Positions 7,705-14,020 of a DNA stretch of 27,042 bases are shown here, piece after piece. Source of the DNA: a virus; IMG/VR virus record IMGVR_UViG_3300023184_003201, positions 1-27,042 of that record. The stretch is one strand, 5' to 3'. A program made the translations under genes and the position numbers. The notes beneath the pieces are model-generated. The model was not told where the DNA came from and made no database searches. It saw nothing but the letters and a program-made list of their open reading frames with translations. The first letter of the stretch is position 1. Every line of letters begins with the position of its first letter.

Positions 7705-8496
7705 ATGAGCCTAGCATTTGATTTAATTTCTGACTTGCACCTTGAAACCTGGTCCACTGAATTTGATTGGACCTATCAAGCCACCAGCCCAGTGTGCGTT
7801 GTTGCTGGTGATGTCTGCCGAGATCAAGACATGTTGGTACGCACCTTAAAGCACCTGGGTAAATGTTATCAGGCTGTGTTCTATGTTGATGGCAACGACG
7901 AACATTACACGCAACTGGAGGATTTAGGTCATAGTTACAGCGTACTTGCTCGACGTTTGCGCCGTATTCCCAATGTGGTTTATTTGCAAGATAATGTTGT
8001 AATAGTAGACGGTGTTGCTATTTTGGGCACCAACGGTTGGTGGGGATTTGATTTTGATCTTGGTATTGATCCTGAACAAGCCGCACAATGGGCACAGGAA
8101 AGATATCATATCAGTGAAACGGCTACCAAAGGCATTGCCAGAATGAGCAATACTGATGCCACATACATGATATCTAGTGTGGCTAAATTACAAAATCATA
8201 AAGATGTTAAAAAGATTGTTATGGTTACTCATACTGTACCCGATCCTGCACTAGTAGCACATGATATGGATCTAGATGGTACCATGCGATTTAATACCAT
8301 GGGCAACAGACTCATGATGCAGGCCCTGACAGTTGACACTGAAAACAAACTGCATACCTGGTGTTTTGGTCACTATCACGGTAACGTAGATCAAACACGT
8401 TCGGGTATACGTTTTGTCAACAACTGTCGTGGCAGGGGAGATACCCCTTATGCTAAACCGGTATACTATCCACAACGAATTGTTGTGGATTTTTAA
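7705..8496 (+). CDS. Calcineurin-like metallophosphoesterase
   Basis: The 263-residue protein has the full set of metal ligands of the calcineurin-like family: Asp10 and His12 (SDLHLE), Asp36 (GDV), Asn64 with Glu66-His67 (GNDEH), His176 (VTHT) and His223/His225 (GHYHG). It should be a cytoplasmic di-metal phosphohydrolase; substrates in the family range from nucleotides to phosphoproteins and nucleic acids. It is a plus-strand gene in a minus-strand region. There is no Shine-Dalgarno before the ATG. Its last codons encode an intrinsic terminator, and it overlaps the convergent clpS gene by 4 bp. Confidence 0.88.
   Translation: MSLAFDLISDLHLETWSTEFDWTYQATSPVCVVAGDVCRDQDMLVRTLKHLGKCYQAVFYVDGNDEHYTQLEDLGHSYSVLARRLRRIPNVVYLQDNVVIVDGVAILGTNGWWGFDFDLGIDPEQAAQWAQERYHISETATKGIARMSNTDATYMISSVAKLQNHKDVKKIVMVTHTVPDPALVAHDMDLDGTMRFNTMGNRLMMQALTVDTENKLHTWCFGHYHGNVDQTRSGIRFVNNCRGRGDTPYAKPVYYPQRIVVDF
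8468..8494 (+). terminator. Intrinsic terminator inside the phosphoesterase 3' end
   Basis: A 9-bp perfect stem (ATCCACAAC/GTTGTGGAT, 5-nt loop) is followed by five T on the plus strand. It is built into the last codons and also overlaps the 3' end of the convergent clpS gene. No U-tract follows the stem on the minus strand, so it should act on plus-strand transcription only. Confidence 0.8.
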
Positions 8497-8804
8497 ACTG
8501 CGCCTTCGGGCTCGACTCTAATCTGCAATGGATAGTTTTGTGCTCGTGCCTGCATGGTTACCTCAATACCTTTTTGTTCGGCAATTTCATAAGGTAACAC
8601 CGCTACACAAGCCGATCCAGCGTCGTGAATATCGCTTGTGATTGTGTGTGCAGTATCTGCGGTATAGTCAAAATACTGCATTAATGTTTCAACCACAAAC
8701 TCGTATGTTGTTTGATTATCATTAAGATATACAACACGGTACATGGGTGGTTCTTTAAAGTCTTCAGCCGGTTTAATTCGTGTTCTTGTATCGCTTTGCG
8801 CCAT
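8493..8804 (-). CDS. clpS: ClpS adaptor protein
   Basis: ClpS binds proteins with N-degrons and hands them to ClpAP. The 103-residue product has the ClpS core from YRVVYLNDN to the C-terminus after a short flexible N-terminal tail, which is needed for delivery in the family. Of the E. coli N-degron pocket residues (Asp35, Asp36, Met40, His66 by alignment), the phage keeps Asp29 and His60 but has Asn30 and Tyr34 in the other two places. The ClpA-contact Glu and Lys (IAEQK, Glu76 and Lys78) appear kept. No clpA or clpP is seen in the window, so it would work with host ClpAP. It has its own promoter and a 5' stem-loop. Confidence 0.92.
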   Translation of the reverse strand: MAQSDTRTRIKPAEDFKEPPMYRVVYLNDNQTTYEFVVETLMQYFDYTADTAHTITSDIHDAGSACVAVLPYEIAEQKGIEVTMQARAQNYPLQIRVEPEGAV

Positions 8805-8821
8805 TTCAGTTCCTTGTTGTT

Positions 8822-8846
8822 CAGTAGCGGGACAGTCCCGCTACTG
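8822..8846. repeat. 25-nt perfect palindrome in the clpS leader
   Basis: Arms of 12 bases (CAGTAGCGGGAC and GTCCCGCTACTG) flank one central base. In RNA it gives a very stable GC-rich hairpin. It has no T-run on either side, so it is not a classical terminator. With the promoter at 8857-8885 it would lie at the very 5' end of the clpS mRNA. It is followed by the Shine-Dalgarno AAGGAA before the ATG. Confidence 0.85.
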
Positions 8847-8856
8847 TATTTACACT

Positions 8857-8885
8857 ATTATATTACAGAGTATATGTGATAGCAA
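8857..8885 (-). promoter_or_regulatory. Probable sigma70 promoter of clpS
   Basis: Minus strand TTGCTA (8885-8880), 17-bp spacer, TATAAT (8862-8857), a 10/12 match to consensus. It overlaps the last codons of hsp20, and the -10 box follows the hsp20 stop directly. Confidence 0.65.
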
Positions 8886-9315
8886 TAGTCTTTGGCTTGG
8901 CGTCTTCTGGCACTTCACGTCGCAAGTGAACGCTTAAGATACCAAGTTCAAGGTGAGCATTGCTAATTTCCACATGATCAGCCAACTGAAATTCTCTGCG
9001 GAAACTTCTTTCACTGATGCCTTTGTGCAAATAGTTTGGCACAGTCTTTTCGCTATCAGACTGATACTCTTTACCTTCAATGATCAAGAAGTTTTTGTCC
9101 TTGGTCACTGAAAGGTTATCAAGCCCAAAGCCAGCCACAGCAAGGCTAATCGTGTACTCATCTTCATTGATTTGTACTATGTTATAGGGTGGATAGTTTG
9201 AAGTGGATTGCTGAGTACTCACACGCATGAGATCATCAAACATGTTATCGAAACCGATACCAAATTTGTGAAGTGCGGGAATATCGAAAGAACGAAGGGT
9301 GAGAGTTTTTGTCAT
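8863..9315 (-). CDS. Small heat shock protein, Hsp20/IbpA family
   Basis: The 150-residue protein has an alpha-crystallin domain (about residues 42-138: YNIVQINEDEYTISLAVAGF, then the family's LSVHL strand) and a C-terminal IAI, the I-x-I anchor used in oligomer assembly. Small heat shock proteins hold unfolding proteins for refolding by DnaK/ClpB. Hsp20 genes are known from cyanophages and other aquatic phages. The gene has its own promoter inside the end of the bS21 gene and a structured leader of about 60 nt that can occlude its Shine-Dalgarno (see the thermometer entry). The Shine-Dalgarno AAGGAG is 7 bases before the ATG. Confidence 0.92.
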   Translation of the reverse strand: MTKTLTLRSFDIPALHKFGIGFDNMFDDLMRVSTQQSTSNYPPYNIVQINEDEYTISLAVAGFGLDNLSVTKDKNFLIIEGKEYQSDSEKTVPNYLHKGISERSFRREFQLADHVEISNAHLELGILSVHLRREVPEDAKPKTIAITYTL

Positions 9316-9321
9316 TTGTTT

Positions 9322-9375
9322 TCTCCTTTATAAGCAAGATGACTTGTAATGTAGCCCGACCATCGGCACTACATT
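9322..9375 (-). promoter_or_regulatory. Candidate ROSE-like RNA thermometer in the hsp20 leader
   Basis: The leader has two hairpins. The first (9375-9348) pairs AATGTAG with CTACATT and, inside, CCGA with TCGG. The second pairs UCUUGCU (9339-9333) with the Shine-Dalgarno stretch AGGAGA (9327-9322) across a UAUAA loop. Its pairs are U-A, C-G, U-A, U.G, a G.G mismatch, a bulged C and U-A, the geometry of the U(U/C)GCU/AGGA element of ROSE thermometers. Confidence 0.6.
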
Positions 9376-9382
9376 GTTATTT

Positions 9383-9411
9383 ATTATACAGAAAAAAATT
9401 GGCTTAGTAAA
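9383..9411 (-). promoter_or_regulatory. Probable sigma70 promoter of hsp20
   Basis: Minus strand TTTACT (9411-9406), 17-bp spacer, TATAAT (9388-9383). The -35 box overlaps the stop codon of the bS21 gene. Predicted start of transcription is near 9376, giving a leader of about 60 nt. No heat-shock sigma32 consensus is seen. Confidence 0.6.
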
Positions 9412-9628
9412 GTTTCTTTGGCAAAGCCTGTTCGTTGAGTTTCTTTTTCCAACGATTCTTTGCGGCGCCGGCTTTGAGTTTACGAGCAGTAGTGGGTTTG
9501 GTGTAAAATTCACGATTACGAACATCGTTCAAAATTCCCGATTCCATGATCTTCTTTTTGAACTTGCGTAGAGCCTTGTCTACATTACCGTCCTGAACCA
9601 GCACCGATCTACCCCTAAGTTTTTGCAT
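9404..9628 (-). CDS. rpsU: Ribosomal protein bS21
   Basis: The 74-residue, very basic protein matches bS21 in size and in its central signature REFYTKPTTARK and ends in LY like bacterial bS21. bS21 sits on the small-subunit platform near the anti-Shine-Dalgarno end of 16S rRNA and helps initiation on natural mRNAs. Phage copies are known from large aquatic phages and are thought to enter host ribosomes. It overlaps the 3' end of clpX by 14 bp, so both are probably translated from the same mRNA. Confidence 0.95.
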   Translation of the reverse strand: MQKLRGRSVLVQDGNVDKALRKFKKKIMESGILNDVRNREFYTKPTTARKLKAGAAKNRWKKKLNEQALPKKLY

Positions 9629-10823
9629 TCGCTTCCTTTAGTTCTGTAGGAGTATTTACCTGATCTGCGTCAATAAACACATGGTTAATACCTTGCCTGC
9701 GATAGCGGGCCAAATAGAACATGTGTGGCAATAACACACGTTCTAGTTCCGAATGCAAGCCTCTAGCACCAGTTTTGTTTAGTATAGTTCGATCTGCAAT
9801 CATTTCCAGGGCATCAGGTGAAAATTCTAGTTCAACCTTGTCCTGGCCAAATAACCATGAATATTGCTCGATATAACTGTGTTTGACATCTAGTAGAATA
9901 CGAATTAAATCTTCTTTACTGAGTTCTTGTAATGCTACCCAACTAGGAAAACGTCCCACAAACTCTGGAATCATGCCAAACTTGATCAAGTCTTCTGGAG
10001 TAGTTTGATCTAAATGTGTTACGGTATCGTTTTTAATCTTAGCACCAAATCCAATACTGGTTCCTTGCACACGATTTTTAACCACATTATCAAGTCCCAC
10101 AAATGCGCCGCCAGCAATAAACAAGATGTTAGTGGTATCAATTTCAATCATCTCTCCCGAAGGATGTTTGCGATTGCCTGTGGGAGTGACTCTGCACTTG
10201 GTGCCTTCTACCAATTTGAGCAAAGCCTGTTGTACACCTTCTCCTGACACATCTCGGGTGATACTGGCACTCTCGCTACGGCGACTAATTTTGTCAATTT
10301 CATCAATAAACACAATACCACGTTGTGTCTTGGCAATGTCACCACCGGCGGCTGCAAATAGTCTAGAAATCAAACTTTCTACATCATCACCCACATAACC
10401 TGCTTCGGTTAAACTTGTGGCATCTGCAATAACAAAAGGCACATCCAAGTAACGTGCTACAGTTCGAGCCAGCAATGTTTTGCCCGACCCTGTAGGGCCA
10501 AGCATGAGAATGTTACATTTTTCAACTTCTATGTTAGGGTCAGGATTAGTGATACGTTTGTAGTGATTGACCACTGCCACGCTTAACACTTGTTTGGCTC
10601 GATCTTGACCAATCACATACTGGTCCAAATGTTCTTTGATCAAGATTGGATCAAGTTCTATTGGCTCACTTGGTTTGATGACAAGTTCATCAGTGAGTAA
10701 GGTTTCACAAAGTTCTACACATTCGTTACAGATTGCAACTTGTTCACCAACTATGAGTTTTGTTACCGTGTCTTTGTGTTTAGTGCAAAAACTACAGGTA
10801 TCGATTGTGTCGTTAGATTTCAT
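9615..10823 (-). CDS. clpX: ClpX, ATP-dependent unfoldase
   Basis: ClpX unfolds tagged proteins and feeds them to ClpP. All parts look intact in 402 residues: zinc-binding domain (Cys10, Cys13, Cys32, Cys35), Walker A GPTGSGKT (109-116), pore loop GYVG (142-145), Walker B VFIDEID (171-177), the RKH loop (218-220), the ClpP-docking IGF loop (257-259) and the sensor Arg in EFVGRFP. Length is close to E. coli ClpX (424). Keeping IGF implies docking to a ClpP, and none is encoded here, so the host peptidase is the likely partner. The start overlaps the stop of the upstream membrane-protein gene (TAATG). Confidence 0.96.
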   Translation of the reverse strand: MKSNDTIDTCSFCTKHKDTVTKLIVGEQVAICNECVELCETLLTDELVIKPSEPIELDPILIKEHLDQYVIGQDRAKQVLSVAVVNHYKRITNPDPNIEVEKCNILMLGPTGSGKTLLARTVARYLDVPFVIADATSLTEAGYVGDDVESLISRLFAAAGGDIAKTQRGIVFIDEIDKISRRSESASITRDVSGEGVQQALLKLVEGTKCRVTPTGNRKHPSGEMIEIDTTNILFIAGGAFVGLDNVVKNRVQGTSIGFGAKIKNDTVTHLDQTTPEDLIKFGMIPEFVGRFPSWVALQELSKEDLIRILLDVKHSYIEQYSWLFGQDKVELEFSPDALEMIADRTILNKTGARGLHSELERVLLPHMFYLARYRRQGINHVFIDADQVNTPTELKEANAKT

Positions 10824-12379
10824 TAGGATTGTTTTGTTTCTAAATAATATGCCACTTGTTCACGTTCGCTATCACTCAACAAGTCCGGGTCGTATTCACC
10901 AGTACTTATTTTATCTATCAGATGCTCAATATAAGCAGAGTCGTAAGTATAACTATCGCTTAAATTTTTGTCAATCGCAATCCAGTTAGACCCGTTGTAT
11001 TTGTATAATACGCTGGGCATGATATCCACTCGTACAAAAGTATCACCTTTGTTAGGATCTTCTGGAAAACTGATACCAAATCCACTGCGACTTTCTCTGC
11101 CACTGGCATTGTCGGCTACCAGACCCATCCAAGGCAATTCAGCAATTTCGCCGCGCATGAACTTATAGCGTTGATTCTTTATGGTGTCATCGGGATTGGC
11201 TAATTTCCATTTTTTAATGGCGGCTTTAATCTCATCATCATCGTTATCGTCAATCTCTTCGTCTGGTGGCTCAATAGTCTGCATCTTGTCAAACTTTGAT
11301 ACCAAGCGTTCATCATCGTACACGTGAAGGTCTGGGTCATGATCTGGTTCATGATGTTCGTCTACAAATTTGTATTCAATTTCAATTGGTGCAAACTTGA
11401 CAGGTTCCTCACCGTTGACATTGTCTATAACATCGCATTGTTTGTTGGGGCAGAACAAACCAATGCCCGGAGCATCAACTAGATCACTACCACACTTGTA
11501 GCAAGGTATAGGATCGTCAGGTGGCTCTGGTACTGACGTTTTTATTTGTTCAATTTGATCTTCAGAAAGTGGTCCATCATCGGGCTCGTACTTGGGCTCA
11601 TCATGTATAAAGCCGCCTGTACCTTCTCTAGCCCATTGAAATTGTTTGTTGGCGGCCAGAATAAGTGTAAGTGCCAGTGGATCAAACACCAACACAATCA
11701 TAATGATCACTAAACGCACAGCACGTTCTAACACATTTGAGTCAGGGTTGTCTCCATACACCAAGGCCGCAATGTATTTTATAGGCCCAACCTCACTCTC
11801 TACCTTACGGAACTCGGCCGCCAAAGGCGCCCGCTCTTCATTAAGGCCAGTAATCTTTTTTTGTTCGGCTTCAATGTCAGCAAGTATGCGAGCCCGTTCT
11901 CGTTGTTGGCCTCTTCGTATTGCAACTGCTTTATCGGCACCTTTTTCATCTGCTGATCGGCCCATAACTTGGTCCACAGCCTCATCCATCTGTTTAAGTG
12001 CCTTGCGGTCGGCTTCAATATTGTCACGAGATATTTTGATCTTTTCATCGTAGATTGCTACCTTTGCTACTGCATCACCCGACACTAGGCTTTGATCTGA
12101 GTGGGCCTTGGAGAGATAGCCAAAGATGCCCATTGACGTCAACAGCATTAGGAATGCCACAGCAGGCACTAGATATGCCTTGAACAAGAACCCAGCACGT
12201 TGCCAATTGTTGTGCAACCAAACCGTGGCCACAATCTTACCCAGTTCCAATGAGCCACCCATGATGATGACCGGAATGGTTGCCGCGGAGAAGATAGCAG
12301 TTAAACCTGCTACAGAGTAATAAGCGGCCACACAACTGAGTAAAATTGCTGTGGCCAGTATGCTGAAACCAAATATCAT
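10823..12379 (-). CDS. Membrane protein with coiled coil and zinc ribbon, unknown function
   Basis: The 518-residue protein has hydrophobic segments at about 3-25, 28-48, 66-88 and 222-243. Between the third and fourth lies a charged, heptad-rich helical region (about 105-195) that looks like a coiled coil. After the last membrane segment comes an acidic cytoplasmic tail with a CxxC...CxxxxC zinc-ribbon-like motif (Cys293, Cys296, Cys310, Cys315), then long Asp/Glu-rich linkers and a short folded C-terminal part around FMRGEIAELPWMG. I do not recognise a named family, although similar proteins occur in aquatic phages. Its stop codon overlaps the clpX start, so the two are translationally coupled. 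Confidence 0.85.
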   Translation of the reverse strand: MIFGFSILATAILLSCVAAYYSVAGLTAIFSAATIPVIIMGGSLELGKIVATVWLHNNWQRAGFLFKAYLVPAVAFLMLLTSMGIFGYLSKAHSDQSLVSGDAVAKVAIYDEKIKISRDNIEADRKALKQMDEAVDQVMGRSADEKGADKAVAIRRGQQRERARILADIEAEQKKITGLNEERAPLAAEFRKVESEVGPIKYIAALVYGDNPDSNVLERAVRLVIIMIVLVFDPLALTLILAANKQFQWAREGTGGFIHDEPKYEPDDGPLSEDQIEQIKTSVPEPPDDPIPCYKCGSDLVDAPGIGLFCPNKQCDVIDNVNGEEPVKFAPIEIEYKFVDEHHEPDHDPDLHVYDDERLVSKFDKMQTIEPPDEEIDDNDDDEIKAAIKKWKLANPDDTIKNQRYKFMRGEIAELPWMGLVADNASGRESRSGFGISFPEDPNKGDTFVRVDIMPSVLYKYNGSNWIAIDKNLSDSYTYDSAYIEHLIDKISTGEYDPDLLSDSEREQVAYYLETKQS

Positions 12380-12385
12380 AGAGTA

Positions 12386-12703
12386 TTATTTACCGGGTGA
12401 TTCCACTTGTCTAACAGCATGTTTAATTGCTACCCAGGTTCCAAACTTGGGATCGGGCACCTCAAACCACACACGTTCTGCGGTGCCTCCTAGTCTCCAG
12501 AGGCTGGCATGTTCTAGTCGGCGTTTGACGTGTGCTTGACTGCGCCAGTTCTTGCCAAACTGAGCCCGTGCTTCTCGCATGATAGTATACCATGTGTCAA
12601 CATCACTCAGTTCAAAATATAATTTGTGCATGGGCAAAGCCGTTGTTTTAAGAGAGTCAAGGGACGGAAGCATGGCGTCAGAGGCTTCTATTTTAACAGA
12701 CAT
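12386..12703 (-). CDS. Hypothetical protein
   Basis: The 105-residue protein is soluble and rich in Trp and Arg in its centre (RAQFGKNWRSQAHVKRRLEH), with no motif I recognise. A good Shine-Dalgarno (AAAGGAAG) lies six bases before the ATG and falls inside the last codons of the preceding small gene, which overlaps it by 11 bp. It ends six bases before the membrane/coiled-coil gene, so it should belong to the clpX operon. Confidence 0.75.
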   Translation of the reverse strand: MSVKIEASDAMLPSLDSLKTTALPMHKLYFELSDVDTWYTIMREARAQFGKNWRSQAHVKRRLEHASLWRLGGTAERVWFEVPDPKFGTWVAIKHAVRQVESPGK

Positions 12704-12896
12704 TTAAACTTCCTTTCACTGTGATTTCCAACTTGAGCATACACCGGGTATCAGCCGGTTTTGATCTGTTTCCAGATCTTGGACAGTGTCTCAACCTTGT
12801 GGGCATTATATCTACCTGCCACGGCTGTGTCGGGCCCGGGCGTTCAATCACCCCGCTCACGCCATTAGATCGCCACCAATCTCCTTGCTCATGCAC
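12693..12896 (-). CDS. Small hypothetical protein with a predicted leaderless GTG start
   Basis: The predicted product has 67 residues: HEQGDWWRSNGVSGVIERPG near the start, then IMPTRLRHC and a basic centre. No family recognised. The frame is open further upstream to a TTG at 12932, but that TTG is the -35 box of a near-consensus promoter. The GTG at 12896 lies exactly six bases after the -10 box, as the ATGs of two other genes here do, so I chose it. Local GC content is higher than in the neighbours. The region could instead be a structured leader of the next gene: two hairpins (GATCTG-loop-CAGATC at 12763-12778 and ACCGG/CCGGT at 12743-12759) lie in it. Confidence 0.5.
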   Translation of the reverse strand: MHEQGDWWRSNGVSGVIERPGPTQPWQVDIMPTRLRHCPRSGNRSKPADTRCMLKLEITVKGSLNVC

Positions 12897-12902
12897 ACGT
12901 AC

Positions 12903-12932
12903 ATTATACAAGGAATCAGGTGGCTGTGTCAA
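12903..12932 (-). promoter_or_regulatory. Near-consensus sigma70 promoter at the head of the clpX operon
   Basis: Minus strand TTGACA (12932-12927), 18-bp spacer, TATAAT (12908-12903). It begins two bases after the stop codon of the upstream gene. Six bases after the -10 box is an in-frame GTG. It would drive the small genes, the membrane protein, clpX and bS21. Confidence 0.75.
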
Positions 12933-12933
12933 C

Positions 12934-13317
12934 TTACTGTTGTTCTAAATCTAGTGGTCCATGAAACCAAGTTTCTGTGTCATCGTTTGACCAACCTTCT
13001 TCTTCCCAAGCACTATAAGAATCTTCATCCCACAGTTCGTCCATGCGTTCTTGTTCTTCTTCGCTCATGTCGTCTGGATATTCAACATCACAGTAATGTC
13101 CATCATCCAAGTTGTCAAGCTCAAAGTCATAATCAGTAGCAAATACTTCAAGCCCATCTGGGTTCTCTAAATCAATCTCAGGCCGTTCATCACTTTCGCA
13201 ATAGACTGTGCCCCAACGAAAGCCAGTACTGCGTTTGATTGTTTTTCCTTCTTTGTACCAGAACTCAGTCTCTACGACGTTTTTCTTTTCTAATGTTGTT
13301 AGTACCCAGGTAGCCAT
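12934..13317 (-). CDS. Hypothetical acidic protein
   Basis: The 127-residue protein starts with a short beta-rich part (MATWVLTTLEKKNVVETEF) and becomes strongly acidic, with many Asp, Glu and Trp in the C-terminal half (MSEEEQERMDELWDEDSY). No signal peptide or membrane segment. Shine-Dalgarno AGGAAA precedes the ATG by about seven bases. It starts two bases after the BI-1 stop codon, so it is co-transcribed with that gene. Strongly acidic small phage proteins can mimic DNA or bind host enzymes, but nothing here shows that specifically. Confidence 0.75.
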   Translation of the reverse strand: MATWVLTTLEKKNVVETEFWYKEGKTIKRSTGFRWGTVYCESDERPEIDLENPDGLEVFATDYDFELDNLDDGHYCDVEYPDDMSEEEQERMDELWDEDSYSAWEEEGWSNDDTETWFHGPLDLEQQ

Positions 13318-13319
13318 GA

Positions 13320-14009
13320 TTATTTCCTATCACCAAACAATTGCAACAAGTTCAAAAACAAGTTGATAAAGTCCATGTACAAGGTCAACGCACCACGCAC
13401 TTCTGCGGCGTCGCTGGTTTCATACATGAGTTCTTCGCGGATCTGTTGTGTGTCATAGGCAGTAAGGCCCAAGAAGATAATGATAGCCAAGGCGGAGATC
13501 ACCATCTGCATCACGGTGCTGCCAATAAAGATGTTCACAATACTGGCAATACAGATGGCGATCAAACCTACAAACATGAACCGGCCAACACTGTCTAGGC
13601 TACGCTTGGTAAAGTAGCCATAGCCACTCATTACACCAAACAGGATGGCCGCACCCATAAATGCACTAACAATCGATCCCATGGCAAACACAGCAAAGAT
13701 CATTGAAAAACTCAAGCCCATCAGGGCCGCGAAACCATGCAAACACAACTGTGCTACAGGTTTACTTGGATTGTTACCCAGTACCATGCTCACACCAAAT
13801 ATTGCCGCTAGCGGTGCAAAGATTACAATCCATTTTGTTATGCCAGTAAAAAAGAACTGTAGTAACTCAGGTGTGGTGCCCACCCAGTAACTGATCAGCA
13901 TACTCACAATCACTGCTAAACTCATATGTCCGTAAACACGGCCCATGGCCGAGTTGATTTGTTCGGCTGAACGGTATTGTTCATCGTTAAAAATAAGTGT
14001 ATCATTCAT
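13320..14009 (-). CDS. Bax inhibitor-1 family (YccA-like) membrane protein
   Basis: The 229-residue protein has about seven hydrophobic segments after a short charged N-terminus (SAEQINSAMGRVYGHMSLAV, the family's opening). It contains the helix pattern with SGYGYFTKRSLDSVGRF in the middle and the conserved AYDTQQIREE near the C-terminus. Bacterial relatives include YccA, which in E. coli binds and restrains the membrane protease FtsH; other members are calcium-leak proteins. In a phage, delaying FtsH-driven turnover or lysis is plausible but inferred. Shine-Dalgarno AAGGAG lies a few bases before the ATG. Confidence 0.88.
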   Translation of the reverse strand: MNDTLIFNDEQYRSAEQINSAMGRVYGHMSLAVIVSMLISYWVGTTPELLQFFFTGITKWIVIFAPLAAIFGVSMVLGNNPSKPVAQLCLHGFAALMGLSFSMIFAVFAMGSIVSAFMGAAILFGVMSGYGYFTKRSLDSVGRFMFVGLIAICIASIVNIFIGSTVMQMVISALAIIIFLGLTAYDTQQIREELMYETSDAAEVRGALTLYMDFINLFLNLLQLFGDRK

Positions 14010-14020
14010 AGTTTTCTCCT

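Noticed and set aside
12721-13139. Two plus-strand open frames across the head of the clpX operon.
   Set aside because: They are antisense to likely minus-strand genes, have no ribosome sites, and their composition looks like shadows of the other strand.
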